The notes: a model not told the origin generated them from the sequence alone. Counted from the first letter of the stretch, positions 20,136-29,755 are shown. The stretch: 64,000 nt of DNA from JANYHH01 sp965249745 (GCA_965249745.1 OZ252252.1:3534001-3598000), one strand, 5' to 3'. Program-made: numbers and translations.

Positions 20136-20359
20136 ACAACCTCGAGTCGAACCGTTGTTGGGAGGCTGATTTGGTGGCGGAACCAGGCTTGGGTTGCTAG
20201 TCCCAGAGCTGGCTCAAAGCTGGACGAATCGGGTTGACTTTGGAAGCGGTTACGGAACGTTGAAGGGCTGCTTTCCCAAACTCGAGGCTGGAATATCAGC
20301 ATGAATTACCTTTCAGAGCGGTGTTTGTGAAACAAATCATCAAACTATGACGTGACAGC

Positions 20360-20405
20360 TTGACGAAAGCCTGAAACTTAGATACTGTTTTTGTAACCGA
20401 TTACG
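20360..20405 (+). promoter_or_regulatory. lacI-type gene promoter with overlapping LacI-family operator
   Basis: TTGACG (20360-20365), a 17-bp spacer and TACTGT (20383-20388) form a good sigma-70-type promoter. The 14-mer TGTAACCGATTACG (20392-20405) begins 3 bp after the -10 box and fits the LacI-family pattern TGTAANCGNTTACA at all but the last position. The placement over the transcription start implies repression, probably autoregulation. A similar site is at 27763-27776. Confidence 0.75.
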
Positions 20406-20439
20406 AACTGTTTCATCGCGGCGTCAGCAAAGGACGGTC

Positions 20440-21435
20440 ATGTCGAAAGTCACGATCCAGCGGGTCGCTCAGGAGGCGGGTGTCTCCAAGGGCACGGTCT
20501 CACGGGTGCTAAACGCCCGTGATGGCGTCAATGACGACACCAGGGTCTTGGTGCGCGGCGTCATGGATCGCCTCGGGTACGTACCCGATCCCGGTGCGCG
20601 GCAACTGGCGCGGCGCGGCAAGCACGTGATCGGCCTGATGCTGGACGACGACCTGCGGCGCGGCGCGACCTATTACGGCATTCTGCGCGACGCCCTGGAG
20701 GAACGCTTCGCCAACGAGGGCTATCACACCCAGATCATCGCCAATGAGCGCAGCGCCGACATCCGCGGCAACCCTGACGGCATCATCCTGCTCGGGGTTC
20801 ACTTAGACGACCCGCGCCCGGCCGGTCTCGAGGCGCGCGGCGTGCCGTTCGCCATGATCGGGCGCTCCTTGCGAAACCAGGCCTGGGTGGATGTGGACAA
20901 CCAAGGCGGTTTGCGCGAAACGGTTTCGCATCTGACCGCCCTCGGGCATCGGCGAATCGCGCACATCACCGGAGCGCACACCGGGCAAGCCAGCGTGCAG
21001 CGGCTCGAGGGGTATCAGACGGCGCTGCACGAATCCGGTATCGTCGTGGACCCAGCGCTGGTCTGGGACGGAGATTTCACGGCCCTGGGCGGGTACCGAG
21101 CGGTGCGCCGCGCCTTGGAGACTGAGATCGGTTTCACCGCCATCGCCGCCGCCTCCGACGAGATGGCCTTTGGTGCGATGCAGGCCCTCGAGGATGCCGG
21201 AAAGCGCGTCCCCTGGGATGTCAGCGTGACCGGTTTCGACGACCTGCCGCTGGCCGGTCACAGCAAGCTGACCACCTCGAGGCAACCGATTCTTGAGATC
21301 GGGCATTGCGCCGCCGAACTGCTGCTGGAGCGCATGGCGGGTAGGCCGGTGCGCCATCAGCTCATCCAGACCCGGCTGATCGTGCGCGGCTCGAGCGCGG
21401 CGCTACTCAACACTGCTCCGCTGAATTCCTCTTGA
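20440..21435 (+). CDS. LacI family transcriptional regulator
   Basis: 331 residues. N-terminal helix-turn-helix VTIQRVAQEAGVSKGTVSRV with hinge helix ending ARQLARRG, then a periplasmic-binding-like effector domain (VIGLMLDDD, FAMIGRS, DVDNQGG, ITG, FTAIAAASDEMAFGAMQAL, SVTGFDDLPL). It precedes and may be cotranscribed with an ABC sugar transporter and glucoside enzymes, so it likely senses the transported sugar. Its own promoter carries an operator, and a second matching operator precedes the amylosucrase gene. Confidence 0.93.
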   Translation: MSKVTIQRVAQEAGVSKGTVSRVLNARDGVNDDTRVLVRGVMDRLGYVPDPGARQLARRGKHVIGLMLDDDLRRGATYYGILRDALEERFANEGYHTQIIANERSADIRGNPDGIILLGVHLDDPRPAGLEARGVPFAMIGRSLRNQAWVDVDNQGGLRETVSHLTALGHRRIAHITGAHTGQASVQRLEGYQTALHESGIVVDPALVWDGDFTALGGYRAVRRALETEIGFTAIAAASDEMAFGAMQALEDAGKRVPWDVSVTGFDDLPLAGHSKLTTSRQPILEIGHCAAELLLERMAGRPVRHQLIQTRLIVRGSSAALLNTAPLNSS

Positions 21436-21500
21436 TTCTCTGTTCTGGTTTCGTTCAGTCCGCGTTTCGGCCCTCGCCCTCTCATCCAAGGAGTCCCACC

Positions 21501-22745
21501 ATGAACAAGTTAGCTGCATTCGGCATTCTGGCGCTCGGCGCGGCCGGAATCATCGGTTCAGGCGCCACGCAGGGTCAAGGCAACGTCATCACGATCGGCG
21601 GGTACGACGGTCAGACCGACACCGCCACGGTCAACGAACTCATTAACAAGTACGTCAAGCCCAAGCTGGCTGCCGACGGCGTGGAAGTCAAGTACGTGCC
21701 CACGGCCGAGTTCGGGAAGTCCATCTTGAACCAGCTCTCGGCTGGCACGGCACCGGACCTGTTCTACTTGGAGGATTCTGCTGCGCAGGGATTAATTTCT
21801 ACCGGCAAGATTCTGCCATTGAACGGTCTGGTCAATGCCAAGGACTTCCTGCCGAGCCTCAACAAGGTCTTCTCACAGAATGGCAAGCAGTACGGCATCG
21901 CCAAGGATTTCAACACGCTCACTCTGTACTACAACAAGGACCTGTTCGATCAGGCTAAGGTCGCTTACCCGGACAGCAACGACACCTGGAACGATTTTGA
22001 AACCAAGGTCACGAAGGTCCAGACGACCCTCGGGAAGGGCTACTACGGAACTTGCTTCCCGGCCGAATACGCCCGCTTCGGCGCGTTCGCCGCATCCACC
22101 GGCTGGAAGCCGATCCTGGCGGGCAACCGCACGATTCTGGACAGCCGTTTCAAGAGCGCTTTCACCTTTTACACCGGTCTCGTCAAAAAGGGATTTGCGG
22201 TCAAACCCGCCCAGGTTAACGCCGGTTGGGGCGGCGACTGCATCAAGAGCGGCAAGGTCGCCACAGCCTTCGAGGGCGGCTGGGCGCTCGGGTTCCTGCG
22301 TGACAACGCCCCGAACCTGAAGTACGGCACAGCCCTGCTGCCTCTGGACCCGGCCACCAAAAAGCGCGGCAACTTGATCTACACGGTCGCCTGGGCGATC
22401 AACGCTGGTACTAAGAATAAAGACGCCGCCGTCAAAGTGCTGAACGCGCTCACCAGCGTCGAGGCGCAGCAGTTTATCCTCAGGAGCGGCTTAGCCCTCC
22501 CGAGCCGCACCTCGTTGCAGTCCGATCCGTACCTGAAGGGTGACAAGCCCGAGCAGGTCGCCTTCAAGAACGTCTTCACCGGCGCTTCTGACGGTAACGC
22601 TGTGTCGTTCGCGCCCGACAAGTTCGGTGGCGACTGGTACCGCCCGATAGACGAGGCGCTGAACGCCGTGATGGACGGTCAGAAGACCGTGGATCAGGCG
22701 ATCAAGGACGCTCAGGCGGGTCTCGACCGGGTGATGAAGAAGTAG
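21501..22745 (+). CDS. Sugar ABC transporter substrate-binding protein
   Basis: MalE/SBP_bac_1-type binding protein, about 414 residues, with a signal peptide (about 1-27). Landmarks are APDLFYLED, YGIAKDFNTLTLYYNKDLF, AAFAASTGWKP-like FAASTGWKP, GKVATAFEGGWALGFL and VAWAINAGTKNKDAA. AAGGAG lies 7 nt before the ATG at 21501; an upstream in-frame start overlapping the regulator gene is not needed. Followed by an intercistronic hairpin and two permease genes. With amylosucrase downstream, the ligand is probably an alpha-glucoside such as sucrose or a maltooligosaccharide (inference). Confidence 0.92.
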   Translation: MNKLAAFGILALGAAGIIGSGATQGQGNVITIGGYDGQTDTATVNELINKYVKPKLAADGVEVKYVPTAEFGKSILNQLSAGTAPDLFYLEDSAAQGLISTGKILPLNGLVNAKDFLPSLNKVFSQNGKQYGIAKDFNTLTLYYNKDLFDQAKVAYPDSNDTWNDFETKVTKVQTTLGKGYYGTCFPAEYARFGAFAASTGWKPILAGNRTILDSRFKSAFTFYTGLVKKGFAVKPAQVNAGWGGDCIKSGKVATAFEGGWALGFLRDNAPNLKYGTALLPLDPATKKRGNLIYTVAWAINAGTKNKDAAVKVLNALTSVEAQQFILRSGLALPSRTSLQSDPYLKGDKPEQVAFKNVFTGASDGNAVSFAPDKFGGDWYRPIDEALNAVMDGQKTVDQAIKDAQAGLDRVMKK

Positions 22746-22759
22746 TCACAGCCCTTCAG

Positions 22760-22796
22760 GGACTCGAGGGTAAGGCAGCAACCCACCCTCGAGTCC
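22760..22796 (+). other. Intercistronic hairpin between binding protein and permease genes
   Basis: 12-bp perfect stem (GGACTCGAGGGT with ACCCTCGAGTCC), 13-nt loop, no T tract. In sugar ABC operons such structures commonly protect the 3' end of the binding-protein mRNA and lower permease expression. Both arms contain CTCGAG. Confidence 0.6.
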
Positions 22797-22895
22797 TGCT
22801 CCACTGGCCCGCTCGAGCTGTGTTTCGCGGATTAAGACAAGTGATGACATTCCAGATACGAGGTGTCAGATGTCACGAATGAGAAAAGGTGCGTC

Positions 22896-23996
22896 GTGAA
22901 ATCCCTCAACCGGGAATCCTGGACCGCGTTCTGGTTCCTGTTGCCGTTTCTGCTGGCGCTGGCCGTGTTTTTCGCGTTCGCCTTCGGGCGCACGCTCTTT
23001 TTTAGTTTCACCAATTACAACCTGTTCGACAAGCAGGACTTTGTTGGGTTAAGTAATTACATCAATATTCCGTCCGACCCGTTGTTCATCACGGCGCTGA
23101 CCAACACCTTCGTTTTTTCGATCACCGTGACGGTCCTGCAAACCATTGGAGCCTTGCTGCTGGCTGTCGTGTTAAACCAAAAATTGAGTGGCTTAGGCTT
23201 TTTTCGCACCGCCTATTATTTCCCCAGCATCGCCTCGAGCGCGGTCACGACGCTGATTTTCATTTGGCTGTTCCGTCCGACCGGGTTGATCTCGTATTTC
23301 GGCACGGTGCTCAACAACTATTCGGCGCTGATCCTGGCCTTCGTAGTACTCGCCGTCGTTTTGCAAGTCGCACAGGTGTTGTTTGAAAAGTCTCGAGGCT
23401 TACCCGCGAGCTGGTTCGATCCGGCGCTTTTGGTCGTGTCTTTGGTCGTGGCGCTGATTGGCGTGAGCTTGCTGAACGCCTTCGGGGTGGTCCGAATCGG
23501 GAACCTCGATCCTGCGCCGCTGACGTGGTTATCCAGCCGCGATAAGTTGCTGGGCATCCTGCCGTACCCGCTGGCCGTTATTATCGTCATGAACACCTTC
23601 ACGACGATTCCGACGCTGATGCTGACCTTTCTGGCGGGTTTGCAGGGCATTTCCAACAGCGTCTACGAGGCGGCCGCGATAGACGGCGCGAACCCGATTC
23701 AGCAGATGCTCTACATCACCGTGCCGATGCTGCGCCCGGTGACGTTTTACGTCGTCACCATCAGCATCATCGGTACACTGCAAATGTTCGATCAGGCAGC
23801 TATGTTAGATGGCACGGCTCCCTTGGAGGGCACGATCACGCTGGCGTACTTCGTGTACAACAGTATCTTCCGAGGCTCCGGCGATGCCCAGGTCGGCGTG
23901 GCCAGCGCGGCCGCGCTGATCCTGGCGCTCTTGACCCTGGCGGTCGTGCAGATTCAGCGACGCTTTTTCGTGTCCGACGAAAGTGGTTCCAAATGA
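22896..23996 (+). CDS. Sugar ABC transporter permease, MalF type
   Basis: 366 residues from the GTG at 22896 (AAAGG upstream; a further GTG at 22863 is possible). MSLN-type cytoplasmic start, then hydrophobic segments from about 18-40 onward. An extra hydrophobic region with two segments (about 145-215) separates the first three helices from the EAA loop YEAAAIDGANPIQQMLYITV. Probably more helices than the usual six. Its stop overlaps the next start (ATGA). Works with the two neighbouring transport proteins; no ATPase is encoded here, so a shared MsmK-type ATPase is expected elsewhere. Confidence 0.9.
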   Translation: MKSLNRESWTAFWFLLPFLLALAVFFAFAFGRTLFFSFTNYNLFDKQDFVGLSNYINIPSDPLFITALTNTFVFSITVTVLQTIGALLLAVVLNQKLSGLGFFRTAYYFPSIASSAVTTLIFIWLFRPTGLISYFGTVLNNYSALILAFVVLAVVLQVAQVLFEKSRGLPASWFDPALLVVSLVVALIGVSLLNAFGVVRIGNLDPAPLTWLSSRDKLLGILPYPLAVIIVMNTFTTIPTLMLTFLAGLQGISNSVYEAAAIDGANPIQQMLYITVPMLRPVTFYVVTISIIGTLQMFDQAAMLDGTAPLEGTITLAYFVYNSIFRGSGDAQVGVASAAALILALLTLAVVQIQRRFFVSDESGSK

Positions 23997-25456
23997 GCGC
24001 CGCCGCTCCGGTCACGGTTCGCGTTGGTGGCGTGGAGGTGACACCCGCCTGGGTGATGCGACGCCGCTGGAGTTACGTCGGGTTGCTGTACGCGATACTG
24101 ATCTTCTTCGCGCTGTTCTTCATGGGGCCGCTACTGATGGCGGCCCTGTCCAGCCTCAAGGTGGATCCACTCGAGTACCCGCCCAGGGTCGCGTTCGAGG
24201 AGTTGCGGCCGCGCAACTGGGCGGCCGCTTGGTCGCTGGGAACCCAGGGCAGCGGCAACCCGTGGACGGGCGGGCTGACGCCCGGAAAGAGCCTGTCGTT
24301 CTACGCGACTTACGTCGTGCCGGATTCTGTGTTGGGTACCGGGAAAACTCCTGCGCCGCTCTCGGTCCAGGTTCCGCGCCTGCGACCCGGTGCGGGCGCG
24401 TTGGCGCTCGGAGATTTCGTGTACGCCGCCGATTACGCTCAGGTCACCGATCTCAAAGTCGCTGAGGTTAGCCCGGCGCAGATGCCAGACGGCAAACCCG
24501 CCCAGCGCGTGCGCTACGAGTGGAAGATCAACTACCCGGAAACCGCCAAGAACGCGGACGACCCCGCCAAACCCGCGCCGCGAATTGACCGCACCCCGAT
24601 GACCCTGGAAGCCGAACGCGGCTACATCTTCACCGAGAGCACACTGGACCCATCCCGGCTCGAGCAACCGCAGGCGGCCACGTCCGATTTCCCGTACGCC
24701 TACCCGAGAATTCAGAGCTTCATCAATGCCGCGCCGGGCTTTGCCAATTACCTATTCAGGAATTACTTTCGCATCTTCGACGAGGCGCGATCTCAAACCA
24801 CGGGACGGCCGCTGTTTGCCCAGTGGATGCTGAACAGCTTCCTGTTGGTCGTGTTCAACACCGTGTCTACGCTGATCTTCGCCAGCATGGCTGGGTACGC
24901 GATGGCGCGATTAGATTACCGCTTCAAGGGCGCGTTGTTCATTCTGGTGCTGTTCGTGATGACGGTCCCGAATCAGGTGCTGTTCATCAGCAATTACCTG
25001 GTGCTGCGCGACCTGGGCTTGCTGAACAACATCGTCGGCGTTTGGCTGGTGCTGCCGTTCGTGGCGGCCGGGCAGGTTTTCTTCATGAAGCAGTTTTTTG
25101 AAACGCTCCCCAGAGAACTCGAGGAGGCCGCCAAGATTGACGGGGCCTCTCCGTTTCAGACCTTCTGGCGCGTGATCCTGCCACTGACCACGCCCGCGCT
25201 GGGAGCACTGACGATTCTGACCGCCCAAGGAACCTGGAACCAGTATTTCTGGGCGCTGATTGTGCTGACCAGCCCGCAGGACAAGTTCACGCTGCCAATC
25301 GGTTTGAATAGCTTCAACCGCCTGTACGGTCCGGCCGGTGATTACGGTCTGATCCTGGCGGGGGCGATTGTCAGCGCGATTCCCGTCATCATCCTGTTCA
25401 GTGTCTTCCAGCGCTACTTCGTGGCGAGCGCCGCGACGAGCGGCGGTAAGGAATGA
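23993..25456 (+). CDS. Sugar ABC transporter permease, MalG type, with large insertion
   Basis: 487 residues against about 280 in typical members. The first membrane helix (about 27-52) is followed by a roughly 200-residue hydrophilic stretch (about 55-265), probably outside the membrane, rich in Pro and Asp. Then come the standard helices and the EAA loop EEAAKIDGASPFQTFWRVIL. The extra domain sits where MalF of E. coli has its P2 loop, so it may dock the binding protein. ATG overlaps the preceding gene by 4 bp. Confidence 0.9.
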   Translation: MSAAAPVTVRVGGVEVTPAWVMRRRWSYVGLLYAILIFFALFFMGPLLMAALSSLKVDPLEYPPRVAFEELRPRNWAAAWSLGTQGSGNPWTGGLTPGKSLSFYATYVVPDSVLGTGKTPAPLSVQVPRLRPGAGALALGDFVYAADYAQVTDLKVAEVSPAQMPDGKPAQRVRYEWKINYPETAKNADDPAKPAPRIDRTPMTLEAERGYIFTESTLDPSRLEQPQAATSDFPYAYPRIQSFINAAPGFANYLFRNYFRIFDEARSQTTGRPLFAQWMLNSFLLVVFNTVSTLIFASMAGYAMARLDYRFKGALFILVLFVMTVPNQVLFISNYLVLRDLGLLNNIVGVWLVLPFVAAGQVFFMKQFFETLPRELEEAAKIDGASPFQTFWRVILPLTTPALGALTILTAQGTWNQYFWALIVLTSPQDKFTLPIGLNSFNRLYGPAGDYGLILAGAIVSAIPVIILFSVFQRYFVASAATSGGKE

Positions 25457-25622
25457 GTGAACTTGCAGCATCGAGGCGTCTCTCAAAGTGAGTCTTGAAA
25501 AACCCGTCTCTAAAGGTATGTATTCTCAGAGCGAATCGCTTGAATACGCAGTCACAAACCCGAATCGAACGCCGACCCCATCGCACCACTCGAGCTAACG
25601 CTAGCAGCTAGGAGCTTCCCCC

Positions 25623-27704
25623 TTGCGCCTCAAAGAGAACAGCATGTACCTCGTCGCGGACGAACGCGGTCAGATCAGCGGTGGTGAAACCGGTTTGTAC
25701 GTGCGCGACACGCGCTTCGTCAGCCATTTGGAATGGAGCATCGGCGGTCAGGCCCCGACGGTGCTGTCCACGCACAGCCCGGAGCCGTTTCGCTTCTCGC
25801 AGCACGCCACCGAACCCGGTCTGGGTCACGTGCAATGGCTCGAGCTGCGACGGCGGGGCTGGCTGAGCGGCGGGGCGTACGCGGAGACCCTGCGCTTGAA
25901 AACCTTCGGTGATCCGCTGGAACCTTCCCCCTACCAGCGGCAACGGGCCGATCTGGGCCAGATAGAATTGACCTTCGACGCGGATTTCAGTGACATGTTC
26001 GAGGTGCGCGGCCTGCCGCGCATCGCCAAGGCGGTGATCTCCGAGCCGCTCGAGTCCGGCGTGCGACTCTCGTACCTGGGACGCGACGGGATTCTGCGAA
26101 CCGTGGATGTCGAGGTCACCCCAGGCGGCGAGGTCTCGCAGGTGCTGTTGGAGGACCGGCTGGGAAGCGCCCCGGTCACCTTTGACGACAGTCAGAACAC
26201 CGGCGACGAGGTGCAAGACACGAGTGCGCCGCGCCGGGCGCTCAGGGTGACCTGGCAAATCCCGAGGGATACCCCGCTGGAATTGCAAATTGCAATTACG
26301 CCACGCATAGCCGACGCGCCGCTGCGCGCCTCGAGCCTGGAAAGCTTGCAGGGCGAGTACGGCGCGTGGCGCACGCGCAGCCGGGTGCGGGTCGGGAATC
26401 GCTTGATCCAGCGGGTGTTCGATCGCTCGAGCGAGGACTTGCGGGCGCTTTTATTTGATACCCCGCAGGGGGTCTTTCCAGCGGCTGGCATCCCGTGGTT
26501 CTGCACGCCGTTCGGGCGCGACTCGCTGATCGTGTCGCTCACCACGCTGCCCTGGTATCCCGAGATCGCCCTGGGAACCCTGAAATATCTGGCGGCCCAT
26601 CAGGGGCGCACTCTGAACCCGAAGAACCTCGAGGCTCCGGGGAAAATTCTGCACGAGCAACGCGACGGCGAGGCCAGCCGCACTGGGCGCACGCCGTTTC
26701 AGACGTACTACGGCAGCGTAGACGCGACCCCGCTCTGGATTTGCCTGCTGGGTGATTACTTGGATTGGACGGGCGATCTGGCGGCGGTGCGCGACCTCGA
26801 GCCAAATCTGAAGGCCGCCCTATCCTGGATGGGTTCGGAGGATGCCGACCCGGACGGGGACGGCTTCCTGGAGTACAGCCCACAACCCGGCGGCATCACC
26901 AATCAGGTCTGGAAGGACTCCGGGGACAGCGTGTTCGACGAACACGGCCGCGACCTCGAGGCTCCGATTGCGGTCGTGGAAGTCCAGGGGTACGCGTTTC
27001 GGGCCTACGAGTCGGCCGCCAAACTGTTCCGGGCGCTCGGGGACGAAGCAGAGGCGCATCTGTGGCAGACGAAAGCGGTCAACCTGAAGCGGCAGTTCTT
27101 GGCGGCCTTCTGGCTCGAGGACTTGAAGACGCTGGCGCACGCCCTAGATGCCCAGAAGCGACCCGCGCGGGTAATCGTGTCCAACCCAGGCCACGCCCTC
27201 TGGGCGGGGATTGTAGATGAATCTCACGCGGTCGAGCTGGCGGAGACGCTGTTCTCTGGGGCGATGTGGAGCGGCTGGGGAATTCGCACCTTGGCGGAAG
27301 GTCAACCGCGTTTCAATCCGGTCTCCTATCACAACGGTTCGGTCTGGCCGCACGACAACGCCCTGATCGCGCTGGGTTTAGCGCGCTATGGGCTGCACGA
27401 TCACGTCAAGAAACTGGCCCGCGCCCAACTCGAGGCGGCGGCCCTAGTTCCCGATGCGCGACTCTCGGAGCTGTTCGCGGGGTTCAAGCGCGAGTCCAGC
27501 CCCGGTATGCCCTCGAGTCCGCCCGTGCCGTACCCGGCCGCCTGTCACCCGCAGGCCTGGGACGCCGCCGCACCCTACGCGCTTTTATGGGCGGCTCTGG
27601 GCTTCGCACCGGGCGAACGGGCCAGTGGGCGCGGCCTGCCCGACGACTGGGGCGAGGTGCGCGCCAGCGTGCTGCACAAGTCACACTGGCTCGAGGTGAG
27701 CTGA
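25623..27704 (+). CDS. Glycogen debranching-type glycoside hydrolase
   Basis: 693 residues, cytoplasmic (no signal peptide). The N-terminal part is a GDE_N_bis-type beta-sandwich (LVADERGQISGGETGLYVRD, TRFVSHLEW), the rest an (alpha/alpha)6 barrel of the amylo-alpha-1,6-glucosidase type: AAGIPWFCTPFGRDSL, GEASRTGRTPFQTYYGSVDA, QVWKDSGDSVFDEHGR, SYHNGSVWPHDNALIALG. These acidic blocks hold the catalytic residues. TTG start with AGGAG upstream. Position after the sugar transporter and before amylosucrase suggests it trims imported or stored glucans; exact linkage is not shown. Confidence 0.87.
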   Translation: MRLKENSMYLVADERGQISGGETGLYVRDTRFVSHLEWSIGGQAPTVLSTHSPEPFRFSQHATEPGLGHVQWLELRRRGWLSGGAYAETLRLKTFGDPLEPSPYQRQRADLGQIELTFDADFSDMFEVRGLPRIAKAVISEPLESGVRLSYLGRDGILRTVDVEVTPGGEVSQVLLEDRLGSAPVTFDDSQNTGDEVQDTSAPRRALRVTWQIPRDTPLELQIAITPRIADAPLRASSLESLQGEYGAWRTRSRVRVGNRLIQRVFDRSSEDLRALLFDTPQGVFPAAGIPWFCTPFGRDSLIVSLTTLPWYPEIALGTLKYLAAHQGRTLNPKNLEAPGKILHEQRDGEASRTGRTPFQTYYGSVDATPLWICLLGDYLDWTGDLAAVRDLEPNLKAALSWMGSEDADPDGDGFLEYSPQPGGITNQVWKDSGDSVFDEHGRDLEAPIAVVEVQGYAFRAYESAAKLFRALGDEAEAHLWQTKAVNLKRQFLAAFWLEDLKTLAHALDAQKRPARVIVSNPGHALWAGIVDESHAVELAETLFSGAMWSGWGIRTLAEGQPRFNPVSYHNGSVWPHDNALIALGLARYGLHDHVKKLARAQLEAAALVPDARLSELFAGFKRESSPGMPSSPPVPYPAACHPQAWDAAAPYALLWAALGFAPGERASGRGLPDDWGEVRASVLHKSHWLEVS

Positions 27705-27754
27705 AAGGATTGGTTCGGTGGTCGTGTCTCGTACCGCGTCAGCCAGACTTCTGA

Positions 27755-27776
27755 TAGAGTTCCGTAAACGCTTACA
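27755..27776 (+). promoter_or_regulatory. Amylosucrase gene -10 box and LacI-family operator
   Basis: CGTAAACGCTTACA (27763-27776) matches the LacI-family pattern TGTAANCGNTTACA at all but the first position. It starts 2 bp after TAGAGT (27755-27760), a possible -10 box, the same geometry as at the lacI-type gene. No good -35 box is visible. Likely bound by the regulator encoded at 20440-21435 (inference). Confidence 0.65.
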
Positions 27777-27790
27777 AGCCTGGAGTCCTC

Positions 27791-29740
27791 GTGTTTTCAT
27801 CCCCTCTATCCACCCAAGAAGCAGCGCTGTCCGACAGCCTCGAGTCGCAGATTCCCGCTGACTTGCCGGGCCGCGCTGAGTTCGTATCGCGTTTTGAGCG
27901 TCACCTGCCCGAACTCTTGACCGGTCTGAACGCCGTCTACGCCAGCCCCGACCTGCTGACCCGATTGCTGGAGATCATGGTCAACCACCACCGTGAGCGA
28001 ACCGAGGATTTGAAAGCGCTGGACTACCAACGCCTGCTCGCGCCAGACTGGTTCCAACGCCCCGAGATGATCGCGTATGTCGCCTACACCGAGCGGTTCG
28101 CCGGAACCCTGAACGGCGTGCTGGACCGAATTGATTACCTCGAGGAACTGGGCGTCAAATACCTGCACCTGATGCCCTTCTTACAGCCGCGCCCCGCGCC
28201 GCACGACGGTGGCTACGCCGTGGCGGATTACCGCACTGTCCGGGCTGATCTGGGAAGCTTCGCCGATTTGGAGCGGTTGACGGCGGCGCTTCACGAACGC
28301 GGCATCAGCCTGTGCTGCGACTTGGTGCTGAACCACGTGGCGCAGGAACACGAATGGGCGCGCCGCGCGGGCGCGGGCGAAGCGAAATACCAGGCGTACT
28401 TTCACACTTACCCCGACCGCAGGCTGCCCGATCAGTTTGAACGCACACTCCCCGAGGTCTTCCCCGATTTCGCGCCCGGCAATTTCACCTGGGACGCGGC
28501 AAGTCAGCGCTGGATCTGGACGACCTTCAACACCTGGCAGTGGGACCTCAACTGGAGCAACCCCGACGTGTTCCTCGAGTTTGCCGATCTGATTCTGTGG
28601 CTGGCCAACAAGGGAATTGACATCTTCCGGCTAGACGCGATCGCCTTCATCTGGAAGCGCCTGGGCACGACCTCGCAGAACCTGCCCGAGGTTCACAGCA
28701 TCACCCAGGCCCTACGCGCCGTGGCCCGAATCGTCTGTGGGGCCGTGATCTTCAAAGCGGAAGCGATCGTCGCCCCCAGCGAACTGATCGCCTACCTGGG
28801 GCGCGGCTCGCACTACGGACTGGTCAGTGACAGCGCCTATCACAACAGCCTGATGGTGCAAATCTGGAGCAGCCTGGCCGCCCGTGACACACGCCTGATG
28901 ACCCAGGCACTCAGGAGCTTCCCAGAAAAGCCTGACAACACCGCCTGGAACACCTACCTGCGCTGTCACGACGATATCGGCTGGGCGATAGACGACCACG
29001 ATGCGGCCGCCATAGGTTTGAACGGCGAAGCCCACCGCCGCTTCCTGAGCGACTTTTACAGCGGTCAATTCCCTGGGACCTTCGCCGAGGGGCTGGTTTT
29101 CCAGGAAAACCAGAAAACCGGGGATCGCCGCATCAGCGGCAGCGCCGCCAGCCTGTCCGGTCTGGAACGGGCAATCAACAATTGCGACCGGCGCGGCATT
29201 GAGCTGTCGGTGGAGCGACTGCTGATGGGTCACGCGATTGTGCTGGGGTACGGCGGGGTTCCGCTCCTCTACATGGGCGACGAGCTGGGACTGCTGAACG
29301 ACTACGGTTTCGATCACGACCCGGAGCACGCCGCCGACAACCGCTGGGTGCATCGCCCAGAGATGCCGTGGGAAACCGCAAACGCGGCTCGAGCTGGAAC
29401 CGCACCTGCTCACACGCAACAGCTTTACTCCGGGATCAAACGCCTGATTCACGCCCGGAAGCGCACGCCGCAACTTCATGACACCCTGGAGACGCATATC
29501 CTGGAAACTGGCAACCCGCACGTCTTCGCCTACGAGCGCCCGCACCCGCTGGGGAATCTGGTCTGCCTGTACAACTTCTCAGAGACCGGGCAGGCGATTC
29601 CGGCACAACTCCTGCATGAACGAGGCATCGGGAGCGCCGTGGATGCCATCACCGAGCGACCGCTGCCGTTTTGGGGCGGCATGGTCTGGCTCGAGCCGTA
29701 CGCACGCCTGTGGTTGCACCAGGGAAGCACCAGCCCGTAG
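27791..29740 (+). CDS. Amylosucrase
   Basis: GH13 enzyme that makes alpha-1,4-glucan from sucrose, releasing fructose; 649 residues, the size of the Neisseria and Deinococcus enzymes. It has the long N-terminal helical domain (about 1-95), then the barrel with DLVLNH (177-182), nucleophile Asp282 (IFRLDA), acid/base Glu324 (IFKAEA) and HDD at 393-395. Reported Neisseria catalytic positions (286, 328, 393) are close. Sucrose hydrolase is the main alternative within the subfamily. GTG start, CTGGAG 5 nt upstream. Cytoplasmic, so sucrose must be imported, presumably by the ABC system upstream. Confidence 0.93.
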   Translation: MFSSPLSTQEAALSDSLESQIPADLPGRAEFVSRFERHLPELLTGLNAVYASPDLLTRLLEIMVNHHRERTEDLKALDYQRLLAPDWFQRPEMIAYVAYTERFAGTLNGVLDRIDYLEELGVKYLHLMPFLQPRPAPHDGGYAVADYRTVRADLGSFADLERLTAALHERGISLCCDLVLNHVAQEHEWARRAGAGEAKYQAYFHTYPDRRLPDQFERTLPEVFPDFAPGNFTWDAASQRWIWTTFNTWQWDLNWSNPDVFLEFADLILWLANKGIDIFRLDAIAFIWKRLGTTSQNLPEVHSITQALRAVARIVCGAVIFKAEAIVAPSELIAYLGRGSHYGLVSDSAYHNSLMVQIWSSLAARDTRLMTQALRSFPEKPDNTAWNTYLRCHDDIGWAIDDHDAAAIGLNGEAHRRFLSDFYSGQFPGTFAEGLVFQENQKTGDRRISGSAASLSGLERAINNCDRRGIELSVERLLMGHAIVLGYGGVPLLYMGDELGLLNDYGFDHDPEHAADNRWVHRPEMPWETANAARAGTAPAHTQQLYSGIKRLIHARKRTPQLHDTLETHILETGNPHVFAYERPHPLGNLVCLYNFSETGQAIPAQLLHERGIGSAVDAITERPLPFWGGMVWLEPYARLWLHQGSTSP

Positions 29741-29755
29741 GGGCGCAGCCCGCCC
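29737..29755. repeat. Half of a GTAGGGG-type repeat at the amylosucrase stop codon
   Basis: GTAGGGGCGCAGC begins at the stop codon (TAG 29738-29740) and equals one arm of the repeat at 3454-3481; the second arm is degenerate (CCCGCC). The rest of the 288-bp spacer to the next gene holds scattered CTCGAG hexamers and the GGAGG of scoA, and I see nothing else in it. Confidence 0.4.

Noticed and set aside
20081..20302. 73-codon open frame on the minus strand before the LacI-type gene
   Set aside because: Its 3' part is the 93-bp repeat, and it has no ribosome binding site or recognisable features.
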